Source: Limonium bicolor (lineage: Eukaryota > Streptophyta > Magnoliopsida > Caryophyllales > Plumbaginaceae). Taken from it: a stretch of 64,000 nt of DNA. The notes under the pieces are model-generated. The model worked only from the letters and a program-made list of their open reading frames with translations, was not told where the DNA came from and searched no databases. Numbering within the stretch: the stretch's first letter is position 1; the number at the start of each line of letters is the position of its first letter. The DNA lies in assembly GCA_023374045.1 (NCBI GenBank), contig CM041782.1, positions 188,250,925 to 188,314,924 of the forward strand. Direction: 5' to 3'. Positions 37,041-50,304 of the stretch are shown piece by piece. The position numbers were made by a program, and so were the translations under genes.

Positions 37041-38145
37041 TGAGAACTTACTAACCAACATTTAGTAAGGAATTGAGTGAGACTAAGGAACGCTCCCTAA
37101 TATGAGTTTGATATAAACCAAAAGAGGTTAACCAACAAAAATGGTCTTGAGACTACTACTAACTGGAACTTGAGTGAGGAAACCCGGGACTGACTCCGGT
37201 CATGCATGCTAAGGAAAGGGGGTCGGTATCTATAGCAGATTCGACTTCCGCTTAAGGACTTGTCTTCGGACTTGTAGCCTAGGGCCGGTTGCCGGCTCAG
37301 CTACGCTGGACTCCCGTCCAGGGTAGGTGGCATTAAGATGGTGCGGTGGGATCACCTAAATCCCAGGTTTGAATTTAAGCTACAACCATTCCCCTCCAGG
37401 AACGGTTTGTATACTGAGAATAAGTTAAGGTTAAGATTAAGGTAAGGTTAAGATAAGTTGCAACCATTCCTCTTTAAAGGATGGTTTGTATTATTAAGAC
37501 TAAGATAAGCTACATCCACTCCTTATTAAAGGATGGTTGTTTCTAAGATCAAGATAAGACTAAGATTGAGGTGAGATAAGGATGGACTAAGATTAAGAGG
37601 AAATATAACATAAGGATTAAATAATTAACTCTCTAATTAAGGGAACGCATTTAAGTCGTTCTTTATGTTTGAACTTTGATTGTTCATATTTGGTTTGTTG
37701 TTTACTGCACTTTCTATTATGTCGTGCATCTAATCAACCTCCATGCTATCGACAATTAGTCGTCGTAGCCACGTTAGCTTGGGGGCCATGAGAGGATCGT
37801 ACCAGCATTCGTGCTGAACCCCTTTGGGGGCTGTTTTTACTACACAGGTGAACGTCAGGAGGCGGCCGTCACGAGAGTAAGAAGGGGTACAAGTGTTACG
37901 GGTTAAGCGTGGCCTACGAGTTGTGCATGTACACTCGTATGGCAATTGAGTTAGTAAGATGTATAGGATGTGAGGGGATTGTAAGAAGGATATGTATTTG
38001 GTTAAGGTTGTTATGTACTAATGTTCGGTATATTCTGTAGTCAGACTGTGGCAAGGTCCTGGTATGTATTTGAATTCGCTGCAGAGTTTGTATATATGGT
38101 GTTAAGTTTGTGATAACCACGATTGGATCGAGATGGGGTGTTACA

Positions 38146-39330
38146 GTGATTGTGATGCACTAACACAACTTACCGTGAGAAGTTACTAACAATGTTTAGT
38201 AAATAATTGTGTAAGATTAAGGAACACTCCCAAATATTGTTTTCTTAGTAACCGAAAGAGGTTAACTAACCAACATTGACTTGAGACTTCTACTAACTAG
38301 AACTTGGGGGGAGTGAGGAATCCATAATGGTACCGGCACATGTGTATTGGGGGAGGTCGGTATCCTTATCAGGTACCGACTTCCAAATATGACTTGTCTT
38401 CGAACTCGTCGCCTAGAGTGACATATAGACTCGACCTCCTCGGACTTCTTGTTTTAGGAGGGAGGCATACTGAGATGGTGTGGTGGGATCTACCTAAATC
38501 CCAAATCTAAGAAATATTGTTTATTTAACCCAATGGAGCTGATAACTCATTGGCTAGGGTTACTTTTGACCCGACAAAGATAAACAATGAATTGAGGAAC
38601 AACCATTCAAATTAAAGAACGGTTCACTTAATTAAGATAAGAACTGAGATAAGGTTTGAGGTAAGATACAACCATTTCTATTTAAAGAATGGTTTGTATT
38701 CTAAGACTGGGATAAGGATTAAGATTGAGGTAAGATAAGGTTGGACTGAGATTAAGAGGAAACATAACTTAAGGAGTTAAATGATTAACTCACTAATTAA
38801 GGGAACGCTTTTAAGTCGTTCATTGTGTTTGAACTTTGATTGTTCATATGTGGCTTGATGTTTATTGCACTTTCTATTATGTTGTGCATCTAATCAACCT
38901 CCATGCTATCGATAATTAGTCGTCGTAGCCACGTTAGCTTGGGGGCTATGAGAGGATCGTACCAGCAAAGGTGCTGACCCCCTCAGGGGCTACTGTTTAT
39001 ATTTTGCATGTGAATGTCAGAAGACGACCATCTTGAGAGTAAGATGGGGTAGACGTACTATGGGTTTAAGTGTGACCTACGAGTTGTACATGTACACTCG
39101 TAAGGTATGAGATGTTAGTAAGTTGTATAGGATGTAAGGAGATTTTAAGATTGTTATGTAATAGGTTAAGGCTTGTAAGTACTAATGTTCGGTATATTCG
39201 GGTCCATCAGACCGTAGCTAGATCTTATAGATTTTAGTATGCCTAGTTGGTCACGTGGGTGACTAACGGCGGTAACACCAATATTGTAAGAATTCCGCTG
39301 CAAGTTAATATAAGTGAATGGAGGTTTATG
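38146..39330 (+). repeat. 5' LTR of B, second part
   Basis: It starts with the right GTGAT duplication of C and continues the LTR interrupted at 20228. It includes the 3' double hairpin (38964-38989) and the CCGCTGCAA motif near 39295. The usual GGGGTGTTACA ending and tRNA-Met primer site are absent; the sequence goes from about 39330 into interior sequence, indicating a small deletion. The right boundary is approximate. Confidence 0.75.
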
Positions 39331-40166
39331 AGATAAGTATGGCTCTACGAGTTAGTGACAGGAATTACCGAACTTAGGAGAATACTGAGGTTGAGTTTGA
39401 GTGATAGAGTGAGAGGTGCGTTAGTTAGGACTTCCCGGTGTTAACCGGATATCGGTAGTACCTAAACTCGCCCTCCACATCCCTTACTTGAAATACGGGG
39501 AACACACACCAAAGAGAAGAAAGCCTTCTCTTACTCGGGGAAACCCGATATGGCAGTTAGTTAAGTGTAGGCAATACGAGAAACATCTTGTTGTACAACA
39601 GTTTACGAAACTTGGAGGTTTTTTTAATGGAGCGCAACGTGGAAATAGGCGCTACCAAAGGAATTCTATCAGTAAGAGAACGGTAATTACCGGCAACATG
39701 GGTCGACATGCTACGCAGTCGAGTTACACCGCAATACTAATGATAAGAAAAGCACTACGAGTGCAATGGATAAGAAAAGATAAGCGACATGAGTACCAGA
39801 CAGTGGTCCGAATGAGCATGATAGTGGGATAATACAAAGCGTGAGAATTAAGACTACCGAAAGGTCCAGTTAGAAACGGGAACTCCAAACCCCATACCAG
39901 GAGAAAGGTTACAAAACCTGGCTGACATAGCGCGGACGATGCTGTATACCGGAATAGGACTACGATGTAGTGCCTAAAGGAGAACCATTACTTAGTAACC
40001 ACGACAAAATGTGTGGAAACGGGAGCGAGGATTAAGACATAAGAAAATAACAAGGGGTTCCCTCAGAAAGAGGAACGCCCTGACAAATGACAGTGTTGTT
40101 AGACCAACCAAGAAACTGCCGGATGGCTAGTTATCCAAAATAAGAGAACATCGAAGGAGTCCCGAG

Positions 40167-40599
40167 CAGGGGCGGACCGAGGCGGGGTCGTGAGGGGTCC
40201 CGGACCCCATAGCTTTTCTGATAATAAAAAAGATAATTTTTTAAAGTATAGTTTTAATAAAATAAAATTGAGTAAAATACTGAAAGTTGATAATAATTTA
40301 GTGGTAGAGACATGTTCCTATATGTGAGGTTGTAAGTTCAATTATTGTCAACCTTCTTTGATCTCATGTTAAAGTCTAACCCCATCAGGTAATATGTTTT
40401 AACTTTTTTAAAAAATGAGTCTAATTTACAAATACTACATACTTATTTAAAATTTAATATTACCTTAAATTTTGATATATATATATACTAATGCTCAATA
40501 AATTTATGACCACACACTTATATACCTTCAAATTTAATATATGTTAATGTTGAAAAAAAATTTGGACCCCATAAGATTTTACTTCTGGGTCCGCCATTG
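40167..40599. mobile_element. hAT-type MITE, 433 bp, TSD GTCCCGAG
   Basis: Terminal inverted repeats CAGGGGCGGACC and (reverse complement of the right end) CAATGGCGGACC match at 10 of 12 positions. The 8-bp target duplication GTCCCGAG is perfect (40159-40166 and 40600-40607). The inside is AT-rich and non-coding. An 8-bp TSD and CA..GGCGG ends are typical of hAT MITEs. It is absent from the matching place in C. Confidence 0.88.
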
Positions 40600-40683
40600 G
40601 TCCCGAGGACTACCAATTACATAGAAATTAGGAGGAAGTATCACTACCAATGTACCCGGTACCAACAGCCCATCCTGCATGGC

Positions 40684-40703
40684 GCACTTGCTGTAGCAAG
40701 TGC
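40684..40703 (+). other. conserved hairpin in interior of B
   Basis: GCACTTGCT...AGCAAGTGC with a two-base loop; a paired change relative to A (4940-4959). Confidence 0.65.
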
Positions 40704-43111
40704 TACCATGGTTAAACTATACGGGAAGCCATCATGGCGAGATAGTGGAACGTTACAATTTTAATACATATCAATACCGGATTGCAAATCCATAAGAACG
40801 GGAGAATGAGACCTTGGAAAGGCCCGACGGCCTGACCATGAAGAGATGAGTAGACACACCAGTCAGTCGGGAGCTGAACTTGGACGAGGTACTAAACGAT
40901 ATAAATATTAGCAACGGTACAACTTACTACAACGACAACAACGAACAGTACGGGTAAGAATACCAAGCCAGAACCCTGAAGAAAAAACCTAAGAGATCGC
41001 TCAGTGATCCGAGCAGAACAATATGTAAGCAATAACATACCAGGAACGTATTACATAATACAGTGGAGACTGTTGACACAACTACTTTTAACAAGAACGG
41101 GCATAGTCGAGCCGGATAAACTGATGAGCAATGGTTAGTATTGTTTGCCTACCTCATTAACACCCAAGTATGACTAATCATTGACGGGTGGCGTAGTCAA
41201 CAAAGGTTGAACGAAGCATTGAGATGGAAGCACATGATAACCTGAAAAAATATCCAACTTAGACACTAAATAACCTCAGATCACCTGAATAAACTTCCAT
41301 AGCGGGAAGCAGAATGCAGCAACTTACCATGAAACCTGGTACTACATTTAATATGTAACCTAACGGTGGATAGTGTTCGAAGAACCCGAATTTTATGAGG
41401 ATGACCTACAGATGAGTAAGAGTACAAGGAGTGAACCGAGCACCGGCTCTCACCCAATGACATTAAGCACTAAGAGCCTTCGAGCCAAGGATGTTAACCA
41501 CATCAGAGCCCGAGGCGTAGCAAGTTGTAAGAGAGCTTATTTAAGCTATGAACAAACTACAATTTGTAGATATGAACGGTTACCAAACCTATAACTTAGA
41601 TTGTGGAAGAATTGCCAGGAAAGGGCGGAAAACGAACCATTCCTTTTAGGGTGAGGATACCTCTCCTTTTTGTGAGGCCATGAGTGGGAATAAACCCCTC
41701 AAAAAGGGCTTCCACTTATTAGAGATATAATACGCTTTTGTTAGAGAATGGAAACTGTAAACCTTGAGATTACCTTAGAACATACCAGATACACCTGAGT
41801 AATAAGGAAGGCTGGATAGACAGACCTCATATCCAACACCCGGGATTAAGAATCAGTAATTGTCAGAGATAAACATTGTGAGTGCACAGTATGGCACGTC
41901 AAGTGACCAACGCTCAGAAGAGCTTGTGATTCAACGGATGACTTCTTCAGTAACCGGTTAAATTACATGGTAAATAACATCATAAAAGATGGAAACACCT
42001 TCATATTAAGAGATAACCATTTTACAACACAGTACGGCAACCGCCAAACACCGAAAATTAGAGAACCCCTAGTGTGTTTACACCAGGAAGGGATTGAGTA
42101 TAAGATAAGACATTAGAATAAACGATTGAGTAACTGCACCATCAATGGGCAGTAGAATAAGGCAAACTACCACGGTAGTAGAGGTCGTGAGAACAATACC
42201 TATACAAGGGGATTAATTCATGGTGCGCAGTAAAGTGACCATTATGTATAAGCCGTCAAATATTGACATTGAGGCAATTAGATTTATAAGCTGAAACCAA
42301 TATGAGTAAGGAAATAAGATGGTAGACGAACTGTGCATTGACGCCAGTAGTCTAGATCATGTGAGGTAAGATTTCACAGGAAGCACACTTTCCCTTCCTT
42401 AAGGAACTGGAAGTGCGTTCCTAGTAGATCAACATAAGGAATAAGATACGAGGCTCTATGGAAAGAGACCTCAGTTACTAAGAGATCGAGTCAGTACGGA
42501 ATACAGAAAGGAGCTAGAGCATACCATACCCAAGAACACAATAAATGAATTTCCCTTGATTAAGTTCAAGAAGAACAATAAGTGTTATCATGGAATGATA
42601 AAAGAGGAGATCGACAACAGAATACTTTATAGATAGCAATAGCTAAACGTGTGACGGACACTACGAGTTTACTTAAACGAGACGTGGGACGACTGCACCC
42701 CACAGGGGCTTGCAGGCCTGACAGGCTCACTTATGAGTTAGTCGGGTAAGTAGTAATGTATCAGTAAGGTACCTTGCATGTAAATGAGTGGTGTAAGGAA
42801 CACGGGGAGTAGTAGACTCCGTACCACGGTCAACAAAGCAAGATCAGACAAGAGCAGCTACCACCACAACAGTTGAAGAGAAGGAATTCAGTTGAATCAA
42901 CGACACAAAGGAATCAGAGAACAAAGAATTAAGAATTATGAAGTGCGAAGAGCATGGATTATTAAGTGCAGACATAGGATATGTCTTAAGGAGTTAAGGA
43001 TAAAACTGTAAAGCGTAATAAGCACTAAACAGTAGTTCCAGATTAAGCATCATCCTCAGACCAAAGGTCAGTTGGAAAGAACGATTTAGACACTTGAGAG
43101 AACACTAAGAG

Positions 43112-46100
43112 TGTAACACCCCTACTAATTCAGCTCCTAATTATGATATAAATGTCGCACATAATAAATAAATCGCAGCGGTAAATAACAGACTGTCGCT
43201 CTAATGGTGTCACTGTTATCACTCGCCCATACGGGTGATAACGAGTTACATGATAATCAACTTGTGAAACGTATTCCCGCAGTGACCACAAGAGATAGAC
43301 AGTAGTGCTTCAACAATTTAAAACAATCCAACAACGACCGATTATTATAGACCGTGAGCATCTAACCAAAATACACACCTCGGTTTACAAACCCGAGTCC
43401 AAAATAACAGTAGTCTCAAACCGTACCAAGTCTAGTCAAAAGCAAATATAACTGTCGCGCCCCGCGTCGACCCACCAGCTAGTCTCCTGAAATAAAAATG
43501 GTTTGTGGTATGGAATCAGCCCCTGCTGAGTATGTTATCACATGCCCTGCCATGCCTCCTCAAACCCCTCAATTAATTGGTCGAGAGCATGAGATTCGTT
43601 ACATGCAATACCATTCTAATATTTAAACTGTAAAATTTAACAGTAATACCCATACAATAACACAACCATCAACACACATAATATAACCACAAGTATAACC
43701 AATGAACAACAAGGCGAAACAACGAGAATAATAAACAAGTATCACATCCCGTCCTTGGTATAGAAACCAATATTGTTCGCCAATGTACAAGTCTCAACTG
43801 TATTAATTGTTCAGTTATACCTAGTGACAACGCCTCGTTAAAAACGACGAGTCTCTAAATTACCCATATATTATGGCGGGTCACCCACGGCAGTAGCCAC
43901 TCCAGCGGTAGAGTCTCCGACCAACGAGCCATTCTGGCTCACGGGAAATTTTTTTGATACTTACGGACCCGTACGCGGACATCCTGGTATCGTTTTTGTG
44001 ATCACAGAGCGCACCAAGAGCCACATCCTCTTGGCTTTGTTATGTTTGATTAATTAATTATACCATCGCATCGCATTACCAAATTTCTAACACAGCAGAC
44101 TAAGGTCATTAGTCCAATCCGGAGTCTGTAAACTCGGGACCCAGTGTTAGATACGAGAGCGGCGTTTAAAAAGGCCAATGCTCCGTAATAAAGTCTCGGA
44201 TAATATGTATATCTTATTATCCTAGTGCTACAACGTTTTTCTGACGATCCTTATATTTACATATAAGATAGCACCATAGCCGCTAGATCGTTTTATATAT
44301 ATATATCCATATATACGAACCGATACTGTTAACTCGACAACAGTAAATAATAAGCAGCTAAAAATATACAGTTCATGCATATTTAATCACACAATCAGAC
44401 AAACAATCTTATCACAGATCACACAGAAGTCTGAACTGAGGAAGCCCTCAGAGACAATCAGAGACACGTAACAACATACCGTTCACCCTGAATGTATTAC
44501 GGTGGAGTATGAATCAGCTAGATCCGATGCTCCTCGTGTCGCCTCTAACAGTCTAACAATACATAACGCTACTGATTAGCATCCCGTAAAACAACATAAC
44601 TCTACGGTACCCCGTACCGTCACTAATACCTCCCGGTTAATCCCCCGTTATTAACTGTCAACGTTTGTCGGGTTTTCGGCTTAACTCGGAATTGGAAAAA
44701 AACGTTATATTACATGCGTAGTCTCGTTTTGTATATAAATATACTTAATGTTGAACTTGTTATCGCATGTAACTTAATATACACTTGTATATCATATAGT
44801 TTGTTTCTATATTGCATGTATAATTCTTAATTATATATTATACACTTCACCTTAGTATTTTCTTTCCTAAGGTTTGTTTTTTTCCAAGTGTAATGTGGTA
44901 TAATTCGTATGTAAAAATACTTTGAATTATATGAATCCTTATTATTCCATGTACACTCCTAACATTAGAACTTCCATATCTAATGTTTGTAATTCTTTTC
45001 CCTTTCACCTTATATCATTTTAAATTATGATAATACATGGTTAGTAAACCATATCATATTTTTCCACCATAACATATATTTATTTATATACATGTATTAT
45101 GGGACTATTTATTATATGGTAAGTTTTAATAATATATATTCATTCTTTTTAATGAATACCTCTTACATTATAAATGTTATAACTCTTATAACATTAAAAA
45201 CCATATTATAAATTTCATTTAAAAATGTTAATATTTCCGAACAGCACCTATTTTCTTAAGTATTTAAAAAATCCACCACATAATTAATATAATGTTATAT
45301 AGCTATATAACATATATTATGACATTTAAGTCATTAAAACAATTATAACCTATGGTTATATTTTGTTATAAAATACCAAACAGCCCTCATATTATTCGGC
45401 TTTCACTATACACCACTAAACTTCTATAAATCACAAATCAACCCCAAATTATATTTCATTGTTACACTTATAATATATACCTTATATTATAATCCTTAAA
45501 CCTTAATATAATTATAACCTATAGTTTTTAAAGGCTATAATTTTCGAACAGACCCAAGGACTGTTTTAATGAAATTCCCACCACCAAACTTTGTACATTT
45601 TCCAAATCTTCCCAATTTATAATACATAGTTTTTCTAATATCATTAAAACTATATATTATACATATATCTTTATAAAATCTTGTATATAACTCCAAAAAT
45701 TACCAAACTATACCAAAAGGTTATAAATATCATTCCTAACCTTATACTTTCTATAAATCTCGGTTTTTACCCATATGTTACCCATTTGTAACAATGTTAT
45801 AAAATATCATATATTATACTTATATAATTCATATAAACTCCAAATTTAACCAAATCAACTTCTAAAAATTCCTAATAATTTAAGGACAGTACTAAATCCC
45901 ATTTAGTACCCCAAGGTTTCGGAAATCACATTATAGCCCCATCTCTTATAAATCTTTTACAATTTAATAACTATCTTAATATAAGGTACTATTTTAATTT
46001 CTTAAATTCTCCAAACTTGGTCAAAGTCACCTATATAGTCAACTTTGACTTCTAATGCCAAATTGGGAACCAAACTTTCGGTAATCACTAGTTATAACCT

Positions 46101-47966
46101 TTAGTTTTCTATTTTTATAATTTTGACCCAAAACTTTATAAAATGTTAAAATTTTTATTAAATCCGTTTAAAAACCCTAAACTCCTCTAAATTAAGCCCA
46201 CGACTTTATATTTTACCAGTAATTACGGTTTGGCCCCAAACTTAATTATTTAAGCATAAATTAAACTAAATAAGGTTTAAACTTAAATTAAAATGGCCTA
46301 ATGACATGGCCTTATTACAACTTTGCTTTATAACATAAAATTACACATAAATTGCTCAAAATATAGTATAAGCTCACGGCCTTGCTGTAGCTTAATTATT
46401 TTTCCACATAATGTCATAATTTGACCATTATGTTAATTAAATCACTTAAATGACTAGCTTAATTTATCTTAGTCATTTTTCCCATTCTTAGGTTAATATA
46501 ACCCTTATTTTTAACTCCACTCTCGGCATAACAATTGTATATGCTAAGAAATCATAAAATCATAAGTTTTAAGGTGTTTATACCTTGATTTCTCCTTGTA
46601 ACAACTCGGCAGCTTGAAGGAAAATTCACCACATCATTTAGACATGTTCAATACACCAAAATAAGATATGGTTACACTCCATGCTTGAGCTTAACCATAA
46701 GGAACAATTAATGTAAGATTTAAGGCAAAATTCACCTTAAAATGCAAGGAAGTTTCCAAAGGGTTTCGGCCTGAATTAAACACACCACATGGTGTTAAAT
46801 TCACCATATAAATGTAGGAAATAGCTAGACAACAACAAGCTGCTATGGTAATAGGTTTTACCTTGGCAAAATGCCTTAAAGAAGGGTATTTCCTTTGGAT
46901 TTCGGCCACCCTTGCCCCAAATGGCTAACCAACTGAATGAACATGTAAATATGAAGATCATGAGTGTATAAAATCATAAAAATCAAGAGAAGAAAACTGG
47001 ATGGAGAAAGGAGAAGCTTAAGGTATGTTTTTACCTTAAAATGCAAATTTTGGAAACCTTGGTCCCTAAACTTGCTTCAGCCAAGATTGGTGTTTGTTCT
47101 AACCTTAAAACACTGAGAATGAGCCATGGGAAGTGATAAGTCACGAGATCTAAGTGTAGGTAATGAAGAGATGAAGAAAAAGAGCTAAAATAAGCCTTAA
47201 AACATTACCTTAGGTGCTTAAGAGTTTGAATTGTCTTCCTTACTCAAGAACACAGCTTGAGAGGTTCTGGGAATACAGAGAGCTTGGCTGGAATGGGACA
47301 AGAGGCAAGGAAATGCAAGGAAGGAAGCTTAAATGATTTAAAAGTAACTTTTGCTATAGTAAAATGGTTTTAGGTAAATAATTAGCAACAAATGCTGTGT
47401 GAGCTGTCTTCCCTCCTCCTTGCTTGTAGACAGCCATAAGGTTAGAAGGGTCAATTAATTGACCATTGACCAAACTTGGTCAATTTGCTTAAAAATGCAC
47501 TATTTGGGTTACTATTCATACATAAATGTCATATTTTGATTTTTATTTTCAAACTTTGATTTAGACTTTATAATATAGTCTATCATGTCAAATTAATGAT
47601 TTAAATGATATTCTTCAGTCTTTAAAATGACAAAAAGTCATTATCTTAGAGCTCATACACAAAAACGTGTTTTAAGGTGTTTTAGTGCACATTTTGTGTC
47701 ACATGGTGTTTCTGAGCTTAGTTTTATTTGAGAATAGTTTTGTTGTGTTCCTTAATTCATTATAATACTTAGGAATCCATCTTTGGATCCTATTTGAGGT
47801 CATACAATCTTATGGTGTCTTAAAGCACATTTTTGGCTTTACCGATCTAAGCATGTTTTGCCTTGTTGAGATCTTTAGATTGTTTCCCCAATAGTATTTA
47901 GATTTTATTAACCATCTAGATCATTATTAGATCATTTATTAAGTTTTTTAAGGTTAGGGGTATTCA
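43112..47966 (-). repeat. 3' LTR of E, 4855 bp
   Basis: It aligns along its whole length with 54246-59032, with scattered substitutions and many small indels, mostly in the AT-rich part 44700-46500. Ends are TG...CA on either strand. No coding content found. Confidence 0.9.
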
Positions 47967-47967
47967 G

Positions 47968-48390
47968 TCTACCCCTCAAAAGGCTTCGTCCCGAAGTACC
48001 TATTCATCTAAAGTTCACCTAAGGAATCAAGTTCCACTAAGTAACCAAATAGACCATCGCTAGGGAGTAACTCCCACTAGATTTAGACCTAGTCTATATG
48101 TATCATGATTGCTACAGCATATATCAAATAGCTGAAACTCATAGTATAAACTCATTTGCATCAAAGCACTAAACAAGGTGCACATCCAACTCATCAACAA
48201 AAGTACTCAGCGGTACTATATATATATATACTCAAACAGGTGCACTAAGGCACATACATAAGATGTATCAAACATACAATCCTCTAAACAAACATGTATG
48301 ACGTAGCATACTACCAAAACACGCCACAAAAACAAGACCTAATGCATAAGATATACGCAAGCCAAGTGGTGTCTACCCCCCTTAAAAAGG
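47968..48390 (-). other. LTR-adjacent and second polypurine tract of E
   Basis: On the minus strand the 3' LTR is preceded by a tract at 47968-47983, and a near copy (TTTTTAAGGGGGGTAGAC) lies at 48372-48390, just after the integrase end. The partial unit has the same pair at 59033-59050 and 59440-59458. The sequence between is non-coding. Confidence 0.65.
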
Positions 48391-48399
48391 GTTTGACCA

Positions 48400-49747
48400 C
48401 GAACCCGTATAAGTATCACAGCTACTACTCGAAGAGTGCTGGGTACTTCGCTCTCATGGAGTCCTCTAACTCCCATGTAGCCTCCTCCACCTCATGGTTC
48501 AACCAGAGAACCTTGACCATGCTAACGGTCTTGTTCCTAGTCTACCTCGACTTCGTATCGAGAATGCGGAGTGGTACTTCCTCATACCGTAGAGCGGAGT
48601 CCAACTGTAATGTCTCTGGCTGTAAAACGTGCGATGGATGGGGCACATACCTCTTCAACTGTGAAATGTGAAAGACGTCGTGCACCCTCCCGAGCTCTGC
48701 TGGTAAATCCAGACTGTAGGCTAACGGGCCCACTCGCTCCCTAATCGCATAAGGTCCAACATACTTAGGGCTCAACTTGCCCTTCTGCCCGAACCGGAAG
48801 ATCCCCTTCATGGGTGACACTCTAAGGAATACCATATCGTCGGTAGTGAACTCAATGTCCCTCCTCCTGGTGTCTGCATACGATTTTTGCCGGTCCTGAG
48901 CTGCCCTCATATTCTTACGAATCTGTAGGACATCCTCCTTAATCTGCTCTAGGTACTCTGGTCCTAGAAGCGTAGTCTCGCTGGCCTCATCCCAGCATAA
49001 AGGAGTCCTACACGGTCTACCATAAAGTGCCTGAAACGGTGGCATCTGTATCGAGGAGTGGTAGCTGTTGTTGTAGGCGAACTCTATCAAATGTAGACGC
49101 TCTAACCAGCTCCCCTGAAAATCCAAGGCACATGCTCTCAGCATGTCCTCCAGTGTCTGGATGGTCCTCTCACTCTGATCGTCGGTCTGTGGATGGAATA
49201 TCGTACTAAGCTTCAACTTCGTACCCAAGTCTTCCAGAACCTGACCCCAGAATCAGGACAAAAATCGAGGGTCCCTATCAGAAACAATAGTCTTTGGCAC
49301 ATCATGGTGCGGGATCACCTCCTTCTGGAATAGGTCCGCTAACTTCGGGACCTTCCAGGTATCCTTTATAGCAACAAACTTCGCCACCTTCATTAGACGG
49401 TCCACAATGACCCAAATCGTGTTCAGTCCTCCCTTAGTCGGTGGGAGACCAACAACGAAATCCATAGAGATGTCCTTGAACTTCCAGCAAGGGATAGGCA
49501 TAGGCTGCACTAAACATCCGGGTCTCCTATGCTCAAACTTAACCTTCTGACAGGTCAAGCATCTAGCCACGTAGTCAGCTACATCCTTCTTCATCCCGCT
49601 CCACCAGAAATGGACCTTCAAGTCCTTGTACATCTTCGAAGAACCGGGGTGGACGGATAAGGACGAGCAATGAGCCTCCTGGAGTATCTTCTCTTTCAGG
49701 TCAGGAGAAGACTCCAGAATACACAAACGGCCATTCAGTCGAATCAT
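48400..49747 (-). pseudogene. int: integrase with chromodomain-like tail, unit 1 of E
   Basis: The N-terminal HHCC zinc finger (AHCSSLSVHPG...RCLTCQ) and catalytic core (SMDFVVGLPP, IVSDRDPRF) lie at 49253-49747. A stop near 49250 precedes the second part (48542-49228), with HPQTDDQSERTIQTLE, the GPYAIRERVGPLAYSL domain and HVSQLKRY-like region. A further stop at 48542 precedes the final chromodomain-like tail, so this copy is inactive. It would insert element cDNA into chromatin if intact. Confidence 0.85.
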
Positions 49748-49798
49748 GCCATCATCACACAGTTCGAAGTCATACTTCTGACTCTCAAAACATCCCTC

Positions 49799-50209
49799 TC
49801 ACATCTTTTGCCTGATACTCTGCATATACTGATCACTCTCCTGTGCAGCTCGTATCTCTTCAATCATACTGCTGCTCGCTAATAGTGTAAACAATGAATG
49901 AGCTCTGCGGCTCAGGGCGTCGGCTACTACATTCGCCTTACCCTCCTTATACTTCAGATCTATGTCATAGTCCTTCAAGAACTCGACCCATCTTCTCTGT
50001 CGCATATTCAGCTCCTTCTGAGAGAAGAGATGTTGTAGACTCTTGTGATCAGAGTAGATAGTGACTGTCACACCGTATAGATGATGTCGCCAGATCTTCA
50101 AAGCGAAGACTACTGCGCTTAACTCAAGGTCGTGTGTGGGGTAATTCACCTCATGCTTCTTCAGCTGTCGGGATGCGTAGGCAACTACCTTCTTATGCTG
50201 CATAAGCAC
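49799..50209 (-). pseudogene. RNase H domain, unit 1 of E
   Basis: The segment contains [21 protein letters not shown], the [22 protein letters not shown] motif and VVADALSRR, all standard for the RNase H part of Ty3/gypsy pol. A frame break separates it from both RT and integrase. Confidence 0.88.
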
Positions 50210-50304
50210 ACAGCCTAGACCGGTTCCAGAGGCATCACAATATACCTCGAACCCATCGGTGCCCTCAGGGATAGTGAGAACGGGCGCCGATGTCAGCAGA
50301 TCCT

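Larger units (their letters stand above)
28368..38145 (+). repeat. 3' LTR remnant of C, split by D
   Basis: LTR sequence equivalent to 23378 onward runs from 28368 to 28678, is interrupted by element D, and continues from 37041 to the terminal GGGGTGTTACA at 38145. The 35 bases at 28644-28678 are repeated at 37006-37040 on the other side of D. Confidence 0.85.
39331..43111 (+). mobile_element. non-coding interior of B, left part
   Basis: It is collinear with C's interior (24810-28340) and partly with A's. There is no coding sequence I can recognise. It contains a hAT MITE (40167-40599) and the GCACTTGC hairpin (40684-40703), and is interrupted at 43112 by element E. The last five bases, AAGAG (43107-43111), are the left target duplication of E. 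Confidence 0.8.

Noticed and set aside
48215..48235. TA microsatellite as a regulatory site
   Set aside because: A simple repeat present in both E units (also near 59285); nothing points to function.
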